A stretch of 32,835 bases of DNA. Source: Lingula anatina (Eukaryota > Brachiopoda > Lingulata > Lingulida > Lingulidae). Shown piece after piece: positions 1 through 12,443 of this stretch. Location: assembly GCF_001039355.2 (NCBI RefSeq), contig NW_019775919.1, forward strand, positions 74,385 to 107,219, given 5' to 3'. Every line of letters starts with the position of its first letter. Position 1 is the first letter of the stretch. The translations under genes and the position numbers were made by a program. A model generated the notes under the pieces. It saw only the letters and a program-made list of their open reading frames with translations, ran no database searches and had not been told where the DNA came from.

Positions 1-238
1 TCAGGGGTTCTAACCCTCCCCTTTTGATTTCTGAAAAAAATCACACGAATGGCCCCCTCTTGAAATAAGAATTTTGACTAGTTGAATCATAGTTCTAAAT
101 CGTAGCAAATGGTAACGTTCGCCCTTTAAAATACCAAAAATTTTCGCTGCCATTCAGGGGGTCCTGAATCCCACGCCAAGGGGAGGGGGGGGGCTGTCAT
201 TCCTAGAAACCGGACCCCCTTCAAATAATCCTGGATCC
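1..238 (+). repeat. Dispersed repeat, copy 1 (inverted partner at 1742-1978)
   Basis: This stretch matches the reverse complement of about 1742-1978 over most of its length. Shared landmarks are a run of A residues followed by TCACACCAATGG/TCACACGAATGG, the phrase GAATTTTGACTAG, the phrase TACCAAAAA after a CGTTCGCC block, and a C-rich stretch ending in ATCCTGGATC. The left edge is cut by the window. It could be a MITE- or SINE-like element; I see no coding capacity and no polymerase III boxes. Confidence 0.75.
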
Positions 239-1061
239 GTCTCTGTTTATGTATACCATTTGGGTTGGAAACTGTGTCAAAATTATTATTTATGTGACCA
301 CATATTCCTCCCAGTTACTTTCCAAATTAAGATAAAACTTAAAATAAAAATAAGAAAAAATACCTTCTGAAATGCGCAGGAAGATATGGCGTACGAACAT
401 TACGAGTTCAATTATTTGATTAAAAGTGGTATGAGATATGGGGTCCAAGTGCAGGGAGGGATCGAGCAATAATCCAAAAGTAAGATAAGTTGTGCCAGGG
501 CATAGTCGATTTGGCGGGAAAATTCCACGCTAGGGTACTATAAGTTTTTTTTCCTACATTGTTGAAAATCATTGTTCCTTGGTCTTGTTATCATTAATCT
601 GTCTCATTGATTGAGAATGTACGTTTCTAAAATTTGGAGGGAAGGGGTGATCGAGAGACGATTTAAGCCTACACCGTTTATTCAAAGGCACTATAAACGG
701 AATTTTACCCCAAAATTTATTTTCACAAATTATTGCTTGACTCGTCTCTGCACTTGAATTCGATGTTTTGTTCTTTGAAATTTAATGATTTAGTTCTGCA
801 TGGCCTGCTAATCTTTTAAAACGCCATGCCCTCCTGTACATTTTAGAAGGAACTATTAACGCCAGATACTTTTATTTGAGGAGTTTTATAGTTTTTAAGG
901 TCTGAATTGGGAAAGATCAGTAGCTTTGCAGGATATGTAGACAAAATATACACAGAAAATATCGTTTTGGCAATTTTACAAACGTGTGCAATATATGCTT
1001 GTAACTGTCCTTGCAGAACTTTGGATGGTTCAATTTCATAATTTTCGTCAATCTCTTTCAG
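239..1061. other. Probable intron upstream of the terminal exon of gene 1
   Basis: No coding exon was recognised here. The sequence is AT-rich with no long open frame and ends in a good acceptor, a pyrimidine-rich tract followed by CAG at 1059-1061. It is most simply the last intron of the gene whose final exon follows. Confidence 0.4.
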
Positions 1062-1253
1062 ATTTCCTACGGCCAGGCAGTACCCTACGGTACACCTATA
1101 CCTATTGCCAGTGTCAAGGCTAATCTTTTTGGCAATGTCGTCATCTACGATGTGGAGAATATGAATATGTTTGACTTAAGTGGGACCGGAATAGCCATTG
1201 CTGAGGGAGCCATCGCTGCCCTTAAAGCCGAGGCCGCTAAGAATACCGCTTAG
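1062..1253 (+). CDS. Terminal exon of an unrecognised protein (3' partial gene)
   Basis: A strong splice acceptor (CTCTTTCAG, ending at 1061) opens an exon that reads without interruption for 63 codons to TAG at 1251-1253. The peptide begins ISYGQAVPYGTPIPIASV and ends in an alanine-rich helix-like tail, IAALKAEAAKNTA. Hydrophobic-Gly/Asn segments such as NLFGNVVIYDVENMN suggest beta strands of a globular domain, but I do not recognise the family. Base composition rises from AT-rich flanks to coding-like here, and polyadenylation signals follow within 370 bases, both consistent with a real last exon. Earlier exons must lie left of the window. The frame is supported by length and composition only. 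It could also be a relic exon, since repeat copies flank it on both sides. Confidence 0.5.
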   Translation: MSYGQAVPYGTPIPIASVKANLFGNVVIYDVENMNMFDLSGTGIAIAEGAIAALKAEAAKNTA

Positions 1254-1621
1254 GCCTCCTTATTCCCAAAATTTCCATCGGAGCTTGTCCCAATGTGCTT
1301 GTACCAAAATATTGACTTTACATTCCATATATACTTTACAATATACTTTATATATGTGGTTGTCTATTTACTATCGGTTAACTATCGTGCTTTCATGAAT
1401 GCAAACAAGTTACTCTTATCCAAGTGTAAGTCTGGAAACGTACGTGGTCGTTTTAGAGCCACCGATTTCCTTTTCTTATTTTTACACATGTTTTTGACAT
1501 TTCCATGTTATATAGTTTCGACTGCATTTAGTTTTTTTTATAAGTGAGATCCCGTTTTTTTATCCGAATATTTGAATTTGGCGGAATTGGAGCAAAATAA
1601 AACCATCGCATGCTTAATAAA
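1254..1621 (+). other. Probable 3' UTR with AATAAA signals (gene 1)
   Basis: AT-rich non-coding sequence follows the TAG stop at 1251-1253. Canonical AATAAA hexamers occur at 1596-1601 and 1616-1621, either of which could end the transcript before the repeat copy at about 1742. Confidence 0.45.
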
Positions 1622-1741
1622 ATACATTTATGCATCAAAGTAGCCTTGAATAGTTTTTTAAAGAAACATCTTCAAAACCTAGAGTCAGACTCAATGAAGT
1701 TGTAACAACCCCTGTCATTCAAATAAATGACTTAAAATAAC

Positions 1742-1978
1742 GTGTGATCCAGGATTTTTGAAGGGGGGTCCGAGGATGCGAAACCGACCCTCCTCCCCCC
1801 CCCCCCGCCCCCTTTTTGGTATTTTAGAGGCGAACGGTGCCATTTGTTACGGTTTAGAACTACGATTCAGCTAGTCAAAATTCTCTTTTCAAGAGGGGAC
1901 CATTGGTGTGATTTTTTTTTTCAGAAATTGGATGAGGGATCAGGACCCCCCTGACCCCACCCCCCAAATCCGCCATTG
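1742..1978 (-). repeat. Dispersed repeat, copy 2 (inverted relative to copy 1)
   Basis: Its reverse complement aligns with 1-238. The outer end on this strand reads GATCCAGGATTTTTGAAGG and the other end reads AAATCCGCCATTG, so the termini share a partial inverted similarity, as in a MITE. It contains a C-rich tract of about 17 bases near 1797. The pair brackets the terminal exon of gene 1 at roughly 1.5 kb spacing. Confidence 0.75.
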
Positions 1979-2034
1979 CTAATGAGAACACTGTCAACAT
2001 CTTTTCTGAGTAACAAATAGAGGGACATTGCATC

Positions 2035-2365
2035 TGTGTCAGTGACAAATAACAGCGAAATAAAGTCACCTGTTTCTGTGACAAATAAAGTCACCATAAA
2101 ATAATTTTTCTGCGACAAATAAAGTCAGTATTCAAAGATCTTCATTTACAATTTGCACCTGTTGGTTCAGTAAGATATAAAGGCACTATTCAAAACATTA
2201 CCATTTGCAATGCATTTGTCTCAGAAAAAAAATAAGGTCACTTGCTTCTGTGACAAATAAAGTCACTATTCAAATGTTTTCCTTGCCGGTACAATGCACC
2301 TGCTGGTTCAGTAATAAATTAAGTCACTATTAGAATAAACGTGACAAATAAAGTCACTTGTTTCC
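2035..2365. repeat. Degenerate repeat block built on the hairpin unit GTGACAAATAAAGTCAC
   Basis: The 17-base unit GTGAC-AAATAAA-GTCAC recurs exactly or nearly so about five to seven times, for example near 2079, 2111, 2249 and 2340. Longer neighbours such as GCACCTGTTGGTTCAGTAA (2155) and GCACCTGCTGGTTCAGTAA (2296) repeat at about 141 bases. Each unit has complementary 5-base arms around a 7-base loop that contains AATAAA. The order is imperfect, so this is an old tandem array or a transposon core. Confidence 0.7.
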
Positions 2366-2525
2366 TTACAAATGCAGTTCATTACTTTTTAATGTCTTTT
2401 TTATTCAAAACTTGCTGTTGTATATTCCAAATTAAAGTTTAAAAAAGAACTTAATTGCAATAAATTAAGGGTGTACAGAATTAAGATTCCACCTGTTATC
2501 TAAAATTCGCAGAGTTATCTGCGTG

Positions 2526-2536
2526 GCGCAGGCGCA
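2526..2536 (+). promoter_or_regulatory. NRF1-like site upstream of the kelch gene
   Basis: GCGCAGGCGCA lies 123 bases before the kelch start codon and differs from the NRF1 palindrome GCGCATGCGC by one base. It is one of the few GC-rich spots in this AT-rich stretch. I infer a promoter-proximal element; no TATA box was evident. Confidence 0.35.
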
Positions 2537-2658
2537 GACGTATTAGACTGTGACCTTGACACCATTAGTTACGCTTTGGCTGTGCTAAACGCAGCGATAG
2601 AATATAATATACATTCATTTATACGTATGAGTTAAACACTTCAGCATAATCCAGGAAG

Positions 2659-2896
2659 ATGGAGGTGAGCTGCACATCTGAGAAAAAAGTTTAAGTTTAA
2701 CAATTTATATAAGTTACTTTAAATTAACGGGAACCGAACGATCGATGTCCCTAGAGCACGTAGCACGAAAATTCATGCGTTAGCACTCCCGGTTCTGATA
2801 TGTACTGGCGGAGTTAGATCTCTTCGTTTATTAGCAAGTTCAGCTCTGTATGTCTCGTATGTCACTTGTATGATAATGGGCAGCTTTTTCATAAGA

Positions 2897-2960
<64 letters not shown>

Positions 2961-5900
2961 TGTATATCCTATATCCTAGAGTTCATCACAATAACTTTGA
3001 ACAAAATTTAAATTTTGGACAAAATTTTACAGTGATTCAAACTGGAGTGCTAGTTTTAACTTTTACTAAAACTAAGGCAATATTTTCACATCAATTTAGA
3101 CTTGCAATTGCAATTTGTATTGAGAACTGCATTTCATAGTATTAACATGATATAGTAACTATAGTTTTATTACTGTAGAATTGTAATCATGATATATATG
3201 TATATAGTTTTTCTTAAGGTGGATAGCTGCAAAACTTATGTTTAAATTTCTGTTGTATTCAAAATGAAATGAATTTTGTTACATTGTATTGTAGGCACTG
3301 TGGATAAAACTACAAGCAACAGGCATGATTCCAAAAGCAAGAAGCAGCCATAGTTTGACAGTGGTAGGTAAGAAGGCCTTTATGTTTGGTGGGGAGCATG
3401 AACCTCGAAAGCCAATTGATAACAAACTTCATGCCTACGATTTGGAGAAGAATGAGTGGTCAGAAGTGCATACGCATGGTGCCGCCCCCTGTCCACGAAT
3501 TGCTTGTGCTACAGCTGCAGTGCAAGGGTGGTAAGCACATTTAAGCATATGCATATGATAAGCTGTCCCCGTCCCCTACCTTTCATGTCTTGTTTGAACA
3601 AGTAGATAAAATGAGGGATTCTGCATACTCTCCTTTGCTTATTTATTTATTTTGATAAGACTTGTCTCTCAGGGTCTGTGTGCTTTCTACCAAATCTTGT
3701 GCTAGACTGAATCACCTTGAACTGAACATCCATTTATATTCTTATTTTTCACTCTCACTATACAATACCTTTCATATACTGGATCTTCTCTCTTACTTGT
3801 GTTGTCACTGAAGAGTCTTGGGAGAGATAGAGTCACACTCTCAGATCTTGTTTTAAAATACAGAGGTATATACTCTCCTACCAAAAGTCACCCCTACTGC
3901 ATTAATGTGCATTCCTCCAAGATGACCATAGATTTAATTTTACTATCACATAACAACTATGTAACCAAGCATCATGGAAATTGGAGATGTGAGTTGTAGA
4001 GCATTGACCTACCTAGTGTGATACATTTTTGACCAAGCAGTTGACTTAGGAGGGTGAATGCAGGATCACTGGGAGGTAGGGTTGTTCCATGAGAACCATT
4101 CAGAGGATTAGATGGCATCATAACCAAACTGGCACATGGGCAAGATTGGCAAAGGAAACCATGCCCAGAAAGAGAGAATGCTTGCACGCCTTCCTCGTAG
4201 AAAACATTTTGTGACATTAAGGAACTTTATTGCAAAGAAAAGGGCAAACCATGTTTCTGAATTCACTGCACGAAGCCATCTGCACAACTGATGTTATTTT
4301 GGCAAAGTTTCTGAGGAGGAGAGTGATCACTGCCAGGACTGTCTACAATGAGTCAGATGGTGTACCAGAACTCTGGCATGGACACCAGCCAACAACTGAG
4401 CAATGATACTGCGTATTCTCAGAAGAAAGCAGGTTCAGGGTTGTCAGAAATGACAGACGTGTAAGAGTTTGGAGAACAGCTGGTGACAAGTATCTTCCCA
4501 ATTTTCTACCTCTGGTCAACAGGACAGGACACAGCCCTCATGTCAAGCCATGGTATGGAATGCATTGGCTGCCCTGGTGTAGGTGAACAGGCAGTGATCA
4601 ACTGGAACTTTAACACAGAGCATTGCATACAAGTACTGGAAAGGAACGTAAGCTTGATAATGCCAGTCCACATACAGGCACTGTAACAGTAGGCTGGTTA
4701 TATGTGGACCAGATCCAGACCCTCCCAATGGCCAGCTCAATCCCTAGATCAGAACATCATTGAGAATGTGTAGGATATCCTTCAAAATGGGTTACTGGTT
4801 GATAAACCTACAAACAAAAATTTCTCATACTATCTAAGCTGCACGATTTGAGGAATCCCATCACTACACAAATGTTACATAACTTTTTTAGTCTATGCAC
4901 AGAGGTGTCATGTGCATCATCCAATCCAGAGGATACTGTACAAAATACTCAAGTGTGACTTTTATTTATTTTTACTGTGCTTATTCATTGGTTGTACAAT
5001 CAGTTATTTTTTTGAAAAAATCCTTTTGGAAGTTAAATAACACTGGTTTATGACATGATTTTCTGTATCACTTTACACTTTAGGGGTGACACTTTTTGGG
5101 AGGGGAGTATGTATACTGTGCAGCAAGGAGAAAAATATTATCTGTATATAATTTGATTGTACCCATCCCATGACTTTGACGAGAGTCATATTTGTGGGCG
5201 CTTACTTACACCCCACAGCTCTTACATTGTTGAGCAGGGGGAGTTGATTTTTGAAAACGCTGGTATTTAAAAATAATGGAGCTTCACTTTATCTGCATTA
5301 ATCATTTCCTAGTAATAGGCATTTTGGGGGATATGTTTTTAAAGTTTAGCATGTGTAAATGATAATTTTTAGAGTTATGCTTTACAGTTTTAAGTTTAGT
5401 CTTAGTTTTCAACTTTGTATTGTGGGCCTTTGTCAGTATCACTCAACTAAAGCAACATGTTGACTTCATCCAAGGTCTGTTATGGTAAATTTTTCTTTTC
5501 AGTGTACTGGTATTTGGTGGAAGGACTGGTATAACCATGGGTGAGGGGGCCCTGAATGACCTTCACAGCTTTGACCTAGAATCATCAACTTGGTCACAAC
5601 TAAACACAAAATGCCCTCCTGCTCCACGCAGCTTTCACACGACTACTTCTGTTGGGACAAAATTTTTCGTCTTCGGTGGCTGTTCGGATAAAGGCAGACT
5701 GAATGACCTCCATTGCTATGACACCAAGTTAGGAGAGTGGGAAGAGATGCCATGCAGTGAGGCCATCTTGGGGCGTGGGGGCTCTTGTATTACAGCCCTT
5801 GGTGGTGCCATCTATGTTACTGCAGGCTTCAGTGGGAAGGAGATGAATGACATGCATCGGTTTGATATTGCAACAAGAACATGGAGTCAGCTTTCCATGG

Positions 5901-6220
5901 CAAGGCCCATACCTCCACGCAGTGTTTTTGGCTGTGTACCAGTAGGCGAGCATCACTTGATTGCATTTGGGGGAGAAGTGGATCCATCGGACCAGGGACA
6001 TGAAGGTGCGGGAGAGTTTTCCAATGAAACCTTTGTTTTCAATACCCAGAACCCCACAGAGGGTTGGACGAAGGTTTCAGTGAAAGGACAGGTGCCGCCC
6101 CCTAGGGGCTGGTTTGCTGCTGCTGGTTTACCCAATGGAATGCTGGTGTTTGGAGGGAATTCCCCTAGTAATGCCAGACTAGCTGATCTGTACAGACTTG
6201 AAATTGAGGGATTGGCATAG
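2659..6220 (+). CDS. Kelch-repeat beta-propeller protein, complete, 3 exons, 319 aa
   Basis: Coding exons are 2659-2664 (only Met-Glu, donor GTGAGC), 3295-3530 and 5503-6220, and all junctions keep frame. The protein is essentially all kelch repeats. FGG sheets end in GG doublets at residues 34-35 and again about every 50 residues, with the usual downstream spacing to YDL/FDL and a Trp (ENEWSEV, SSTWSQL, LGEWEEM, TRTWSQL). No BTB, BACK or F-box domain is attached. The N-terminus (W-I-K-L, then A-R-S-S-H-S) and total size resemble the small all-kelch proteins typified by plant nitrile-specifier protein 5 and by animal Rab9-effector-like kelch proteins. Such propellers bind protein partners or small ligands; no substrate can be inferred. 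The two-codon first exon is the least certain part, though it lies just after the NRF1-like site and has perfect phase. Intron 2 carries a dead Tc1 element. Confidence 0.87.
2761..2810 (-). repeat. Dispersed motif copy (GGAGTGCTAACGCATGAATTTT family)
   Basis: The reverse complement contains CAGTACATATCAGAA, then GGAGTGCTAACGCATGAA and TTTTCGTGC. These are the same blocks that form each arm of the palindrome at 11860-11965. It lies in intron 1 of the kelch gene. Confidence 0.8.
2901..2955. repeat. (TC)n microsatellite, about 27 units
   Basis: Uninterrupted TC dinucleotides in intron 1 of the kelch gene. The pyrimidine tract is on the sense strand. Confidence 0.97.
3861..5120 (+). mobile_element. 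Degenerate Tc1-family (DD34E-type) DNA transposon
   Basis: The ends are inverted copies: left 3861-3895 (…GTATATACTCTCC…CCAAAAGTCACCCCT) and right 5082-5120 (AGGGGTGACACTTTTTGGG…GAGTATGTATACTGTG). Between them lie broken plus-strand transposase segments. Near 4416 FSEESRFRVV matches the SDES-R-F motif of the first catalytic Asp, here changed to Glu (GAA 4422-4424). At 4656-4673 DNASPH matches the second catalytic Asp region. At 4726-4790 WPAQSLDQN-IIENV followed by a TAG stop in place of Trp and then DIL matches the SPDLNPIEHVWD block, with the Glu kept at 4762-4764. Frameshifts and stops make it inactive. It is about 1.26 kb, a usual Tc1 length, and sits inside intron 2 of the kelch gene in the sense orientation. 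Confidence 0.85.
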
Positions 6221-8090
6221 ATCTGTTTCAGACAGACAAAATTGAATTTTTAGGAACCTGCGTCCCATATCTACTTTAGTGACATATCCCGTCTTTGTGC
6301 TTTTTCAGTGATAAACTGACCAGACAGTAAGCAGGACATAAAACTTGTCTCTCTTTCAACCAACCAAAAAGTATTATCCTAGAGTGCCGGAATAAACACA
6401 GGTTGTGCTGTTGCTTTGGCTTAATCAGGATTCTGATTAATGCTGCTTGTGCCATACACTTTGATTCCATTACCCATTGAATGTAAAGGCGAAGTATACC
6501 ACATCACAAAGTTGCCTTCAATATAAACATATTATTATATAACATGTCTTTTTTGCATACCAAATTTAGGCAGCAAACTGTATATCATCTACGTGTTTGA
6601 TTTGAATTGTAATTAATGGAACCGATTGACATTCCAGATTATGTATTATTCATGAGGTTTTTGGGTAAAAAGAACCACAGAATGTATTGTTGGTTCCTTT
6701 AGTTTTAACATAAACAGTTTACTTGGTGCAAGTAATCATCACTGCATATTTTAATTTGCTTAATGCTATTTGTTCACTGGCTGGGGTAATTTTGCTAAGC
6801 TGTGCTGGTGTTGGCTTCACAGAAGAAGTTGAGATTGGAAGTTGGTCTTACCTGTGGCCCCAAGTTTGATCATCTTCTATTTCAAGATAAGCTGTTTTAA
6901 AATAACTGTAGTGATTAAGCAATCGTTCACAGTCCAAAACTTCTTTTCATTATATGAGGAGAGTGCAATACTATTGGGCCACGTTCGACTTTTATTGGGT
7001 CTTAGTAGACTAAAAGTTGTGGTCTCTTCTGACTTCAGTCATTGGGACTTTCTTAAAACTTTTCCCTAATGTATCAAGTGGAGGCAAAATGTGTGCTTCC
7101 CTTTGTAATTCCAGAAACTGAGCCGTGTGAGGTCCCAAATTATTGCTTTTTTTTCTGTTAATTTTCTAGCATATTTAGACAAAATGCTGTATGAGAAAGG
7201 GATTGCTTGAATTCTTAGGCATTTATGGCAAGCTTCAAGGCAGCCCATTAGTGTAAGAAATTGTTGGTTATTTCTTGTAGATCTAAATTGTTAATTTGAA
7301 ACATACATTCAGAAGAAGCACATTTTAATAAATTTATCAATTTTTAATCTAAATGACCTCGACTTATTTTTGGTTCGCAACACATTTAAATGTAATTCAA
7401 TGAATTTAAGTAATTTTGCCTGAATTCATTGAGCTTTAAATTTTCCATTTCTCCTGAACAAATGTGAACAGCCAAATAAAATATAAATTATGTGCAAGTA
7501 CACGATTTTTTAAAAATCAATACCAAGTCGTGGTTTAAAACTAGCATCAGTTTATATTTTCCTTGCAATGTTTAACTTCCTAACCTGTAACCTAGAGATT
7601 TTATCATTAAAAGCAACAACAGGGAAGACAAGCTGTTTAATAAATGATTGTATTTTATGATTACACTATTCATCATGAATATCCATTAAAAAGTCTTGTG
7701 CACGCGAAGACCGTGGACAGAATCATATCAAGAACGAAAGAATCCTGAACAATGCCAGAATTCGTGCACGATTGTGCCAGTAGAGATCTTGTCTCAACTA
7801 CTGCAATGTTGCCATCCAGCCACACTAGTCTTGCCAAGTCTGGTGTCGTGCCTGTCCCAAAGAGGTCTGTCTTATTTCCCCACAAAGAAAACAAAACGGT
7901 TTTTTATCATTTCCACCACAATAAATAAATGGATGAATAAAATAAAAATCCCCTTTTTCATGCACAATAGCCTTTTTCCATGCACAATATTTAGTTTGAG
8001 AACCATTAGTCTTGCGATGCAAATGCATCAGGTAATGCAGTCTCTCCAAGTCGCAAACACACCACACCATTTGTTCGTCTGGGCCCACTA
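6221..8090. other. Convergent intergenic region: 3' UTRs of the kelch gene (+) and NACA (-)
   Basis: No exon was recognised. Plus-strand AATAAA hexamers at 6391-6396 and near 7476 could end the kelch transcript. On the minus strand ATTAAA (TTTAAT on plus at 7636-7641) could end the NACA transcript about 450 bases after its stop. The open frames of 60-137 codons here lack splice or homology support. Confidence 0.5.
6391..6396 (+). terminator. Candidate poly(A) signal AATAAA of the kelch gene
   Basis: This is the first canonical hexamer after the kelch stop, 171 bases downstream. Alternatives lie farther right, so the true end is not fixed. Confidence 0.4.
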
Positions 8091-10436
<2,346 letters not shown>

Positions 10437-11384
10437 TCTACAATAGAAACTATTTTAAATTGTGGGTACATTATTTCTGTACAAACTATAATTGGATCAT
10501 TTCTTGTTGACTGGAGAAGGGCATTCATCCTTATTTTCCAGAGACTGTTAGCTATTGCTAACACTCTGTTTAATCAAAAATCCAGAAGAATCCTCTTTAA
10601 GGAAGCTCTGTCATATTTCGGAAACAACATTTTTGCCCTAGTCAATTGGAGAAAAATTGTACTTAAGACAAAATGTACCATTTTGACAAGAGGACATCCA
10701 CTAAAGCTTTACGAGTCTAGATCCTCAAACAGTATTGGACACAATGCATTCTCACCATCATTCTCAAACTGGCCATAGAAGTAATTACAGCACTGTCAAT
10801 CAGTAGTTTTAAATCAGACTAGACAAGTTAGGGAAGGGCCTATCAACTCTACATAATTATGACGAACCCTCACACTGCAGAGAGATAGCCAAGACAACGT
10901 TCCACAGAACCAGGGTAGCAGAAGCTACAACAGAGGAGGCACTTGGATGACCCTTCAGTCGTGAAACATCATAGGTTGCATAGGTTGCCATTACTACCAT
11001 GATTACATTACCAAATCTGGGCATGGGCTTGTATTTGAAATAGATATGCTATGTCCCAAAAAAATAGTTTCAAATCAATATTAAAACATCAATCACTAAG
11101 AAGAACAACTACAGCTTCTAGCTTAAAGAAATAGCATGGCATTTACCTATCATGGGCTCTTAGTGATTAAAGCTGAAGTTGCCGCTCAAAACCTATACAA
11201 GTAAACATGTACCTGCGTGCTCAGATGTCATGCCTTCAATTTGGAGACATTTTTTACACAGAAAACACTCGACTCTTGCATGAAAACTTCAAAAAGTATA
11301 ATTACGTGGCTTCTATCGACATAACTGTTACGTTGAAATCAATCCTGGCAATGAAATAGACACGATGATGACAGATGTACTTAC
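10437..11384 (-). other. NACA: First intron of NACA (5' UTR intron)
   Basis: The intron runs between the 5' UTR exon ending at 11385 and the coding exon whose acceptor is at about 10438-10440. It contains a plus-strand non-LTR retrotransposon fragment (separate entry). Outside that I see no exon, RNA gene or clear regulatory site. Confidence 0.6.
10585..10870 (+). mobile_element. Relic of a non-LTR retrotransposon reverse-transcriptase C-terminus
   Basis: Plus-strand translation reads RRILFKEALSYFGNN, then ILTRGHPLKLYESRSSNS, then HNAFSPSFSNWP. After frameshifts it continues VITALSISSFKS and RLDK. This is the spacing of the region just after the polymerase domain in many LINE proteins, where R-G-H-x-L-K-L is followed by a FF-x-x-R-x-x-x-x-W block and then a V-x-x-F-K-x-R-L-D ending. 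Stops and shifts show it is dead. It lies antisense to NACA in that gene's first intron; no 5' half is seen. Confidence 0.55.
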
Positions 11385-11520
11385 TTGTGTGATATAAGTC
11401 TTTCTTGCCTTTCTCAACGATGGCGACCAATAGGATGTGACGTCATGCAGGTTCCTGTAGTTCTTCACAATAGAAGTCCCGAATTATACGTGGTGACCGT
11501 CCCAAACAAAACGTAAACAG
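11385..11520. promoter_or_regulatory. Divergent promoter between NACA and the annexin-fusion gene
   Basis: The NACA 5' UTR exon has its donor at 11384 (CACACAA/GTAAGT on minus). The plus-strand gene's first exon has its donor at 11521 (AAACAG/GTAAGA). About 135 bases therefore hold both first exons and the core promoter. A perfect CRE palindrome TGACGTCA lies at 11438-11445, CCAAT at 11427-11431 (plus strand) and a YY1-like GATGGCGACC at 11419-11428. No TATA box is obvious. Shared CREB/ATF and NF-Y control of the two genes is inference. Confidence 0.6.
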
Positions 11521-11859
11521 GTAAGAATTTGTTAAATTAAACGAAAATTGTTAGGTTTTTGTGAAAAATTACACTTACACATCTTCAGAGAAACTGTTCT
11601 TAGTCTAGGGACTATGTGTTTCAAAATTATTTTACAAAAACGTGATATTTGAACATGCTTAGTGTTTCTCTTGTCCTGCCAGTGCTAGCCAGTATTTTAT
11701 TACTAATAATTTGAAGCATATCACTCACAAGTAAAGTTATGTTTTAGTGGTTCACGAATCATTATGATAATGTTTTAATCTTTTTATTCCATCTACTGAG
11801 TATACAGTAGTGTTTGGCTGAGTGTTTGCACTTATGGGTGCCATTTGACTTTGTATCAC

Positions 11860-11965
11860 GAAAATTCATGCGTTAGCACTCCTATTGACGATTCTGATAT
11901 GTACTGGCTGTGCACAGCCAGTACATATCAGAATCGTCAATAGGAGTGCTAACGCATGAATTTTC
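11860..11965. repeat. Perfect 106-bp palindrome
   Basis: Each base p pairs with 23825-p, with the centre at TG|CA (11911-11914), giving two 53-base arms and no spacer. The match breaks at 11859/11966 and resumes for two further bases. Each arm contains GGAGTGCTAACGCATGAA and CAGTACATATCAGAA, the same blocks as the single copy at 2761-2810. It lies in the first intron of the annexin-fusion gene. Confidence 0.95.
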
Positions 11966-12410
11966 ATGCTAGGTGTTATGAGGCCTTACCTGTGGAGCAT
12001 GCAAGGCTGAAACCCTAGGCAAGGGGTAGCATGATAAAAAAGATCACTTATCTGCCTGAGCCCTGGTCTTCCTTCCCAGTAATGATTGAACCTTAGGGAT
12101 GATTTTTTTTCCTGAGGGGTTGTTCCATCTCTTTTTAGATCTGCCTCTAGAAGTAAATCAGACAATGGTTTCATATGCAGCTGTCATACAGTGCGTTGCC
12201 CACCTAAATGTAATCTATATATTAATTCAGATCTTCTTACTCTCTACACATTTTCTGATAGATCCAGTAACATGACATCTTTTGTGTATTGAAGCCCCTT
12301 CTGTTAGGAATGTAGTATAAGCAACTTTGAGAGAATTCTGTTTGACATCTAGCAAAATTATAAATACATTATAAAACACAAGGGTAAGTACAAATCAAAG
12401 AACTTATATA

Positions 12411-12443
12411 GGAGTGCTAACACATGAATATGTATGGCATGCT
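12411..12443 (+). repeat. Dispersed motif copy, diverged
   Basis: GGAGTGCTAACACATGAAT followed by a degenerate CATGCT end. It corresponds to one end of the palindrome arm. Confidence 0.65.

Noticed and set aside
2773-2961. Minus-strand frame with Arg-Glu repeats
   Set aside because: It is the TC microsatellite read in reverse, inside a kelch gene intron.
7727-7740. 14-base match I recall from 18S rRNA (ATCAAGAACGAAAG), suggesting a guide RNA
   Set aside because: One such match is expected by chance in a window this size, and no box C or D lies at proper spacing; it is also outside an intron.
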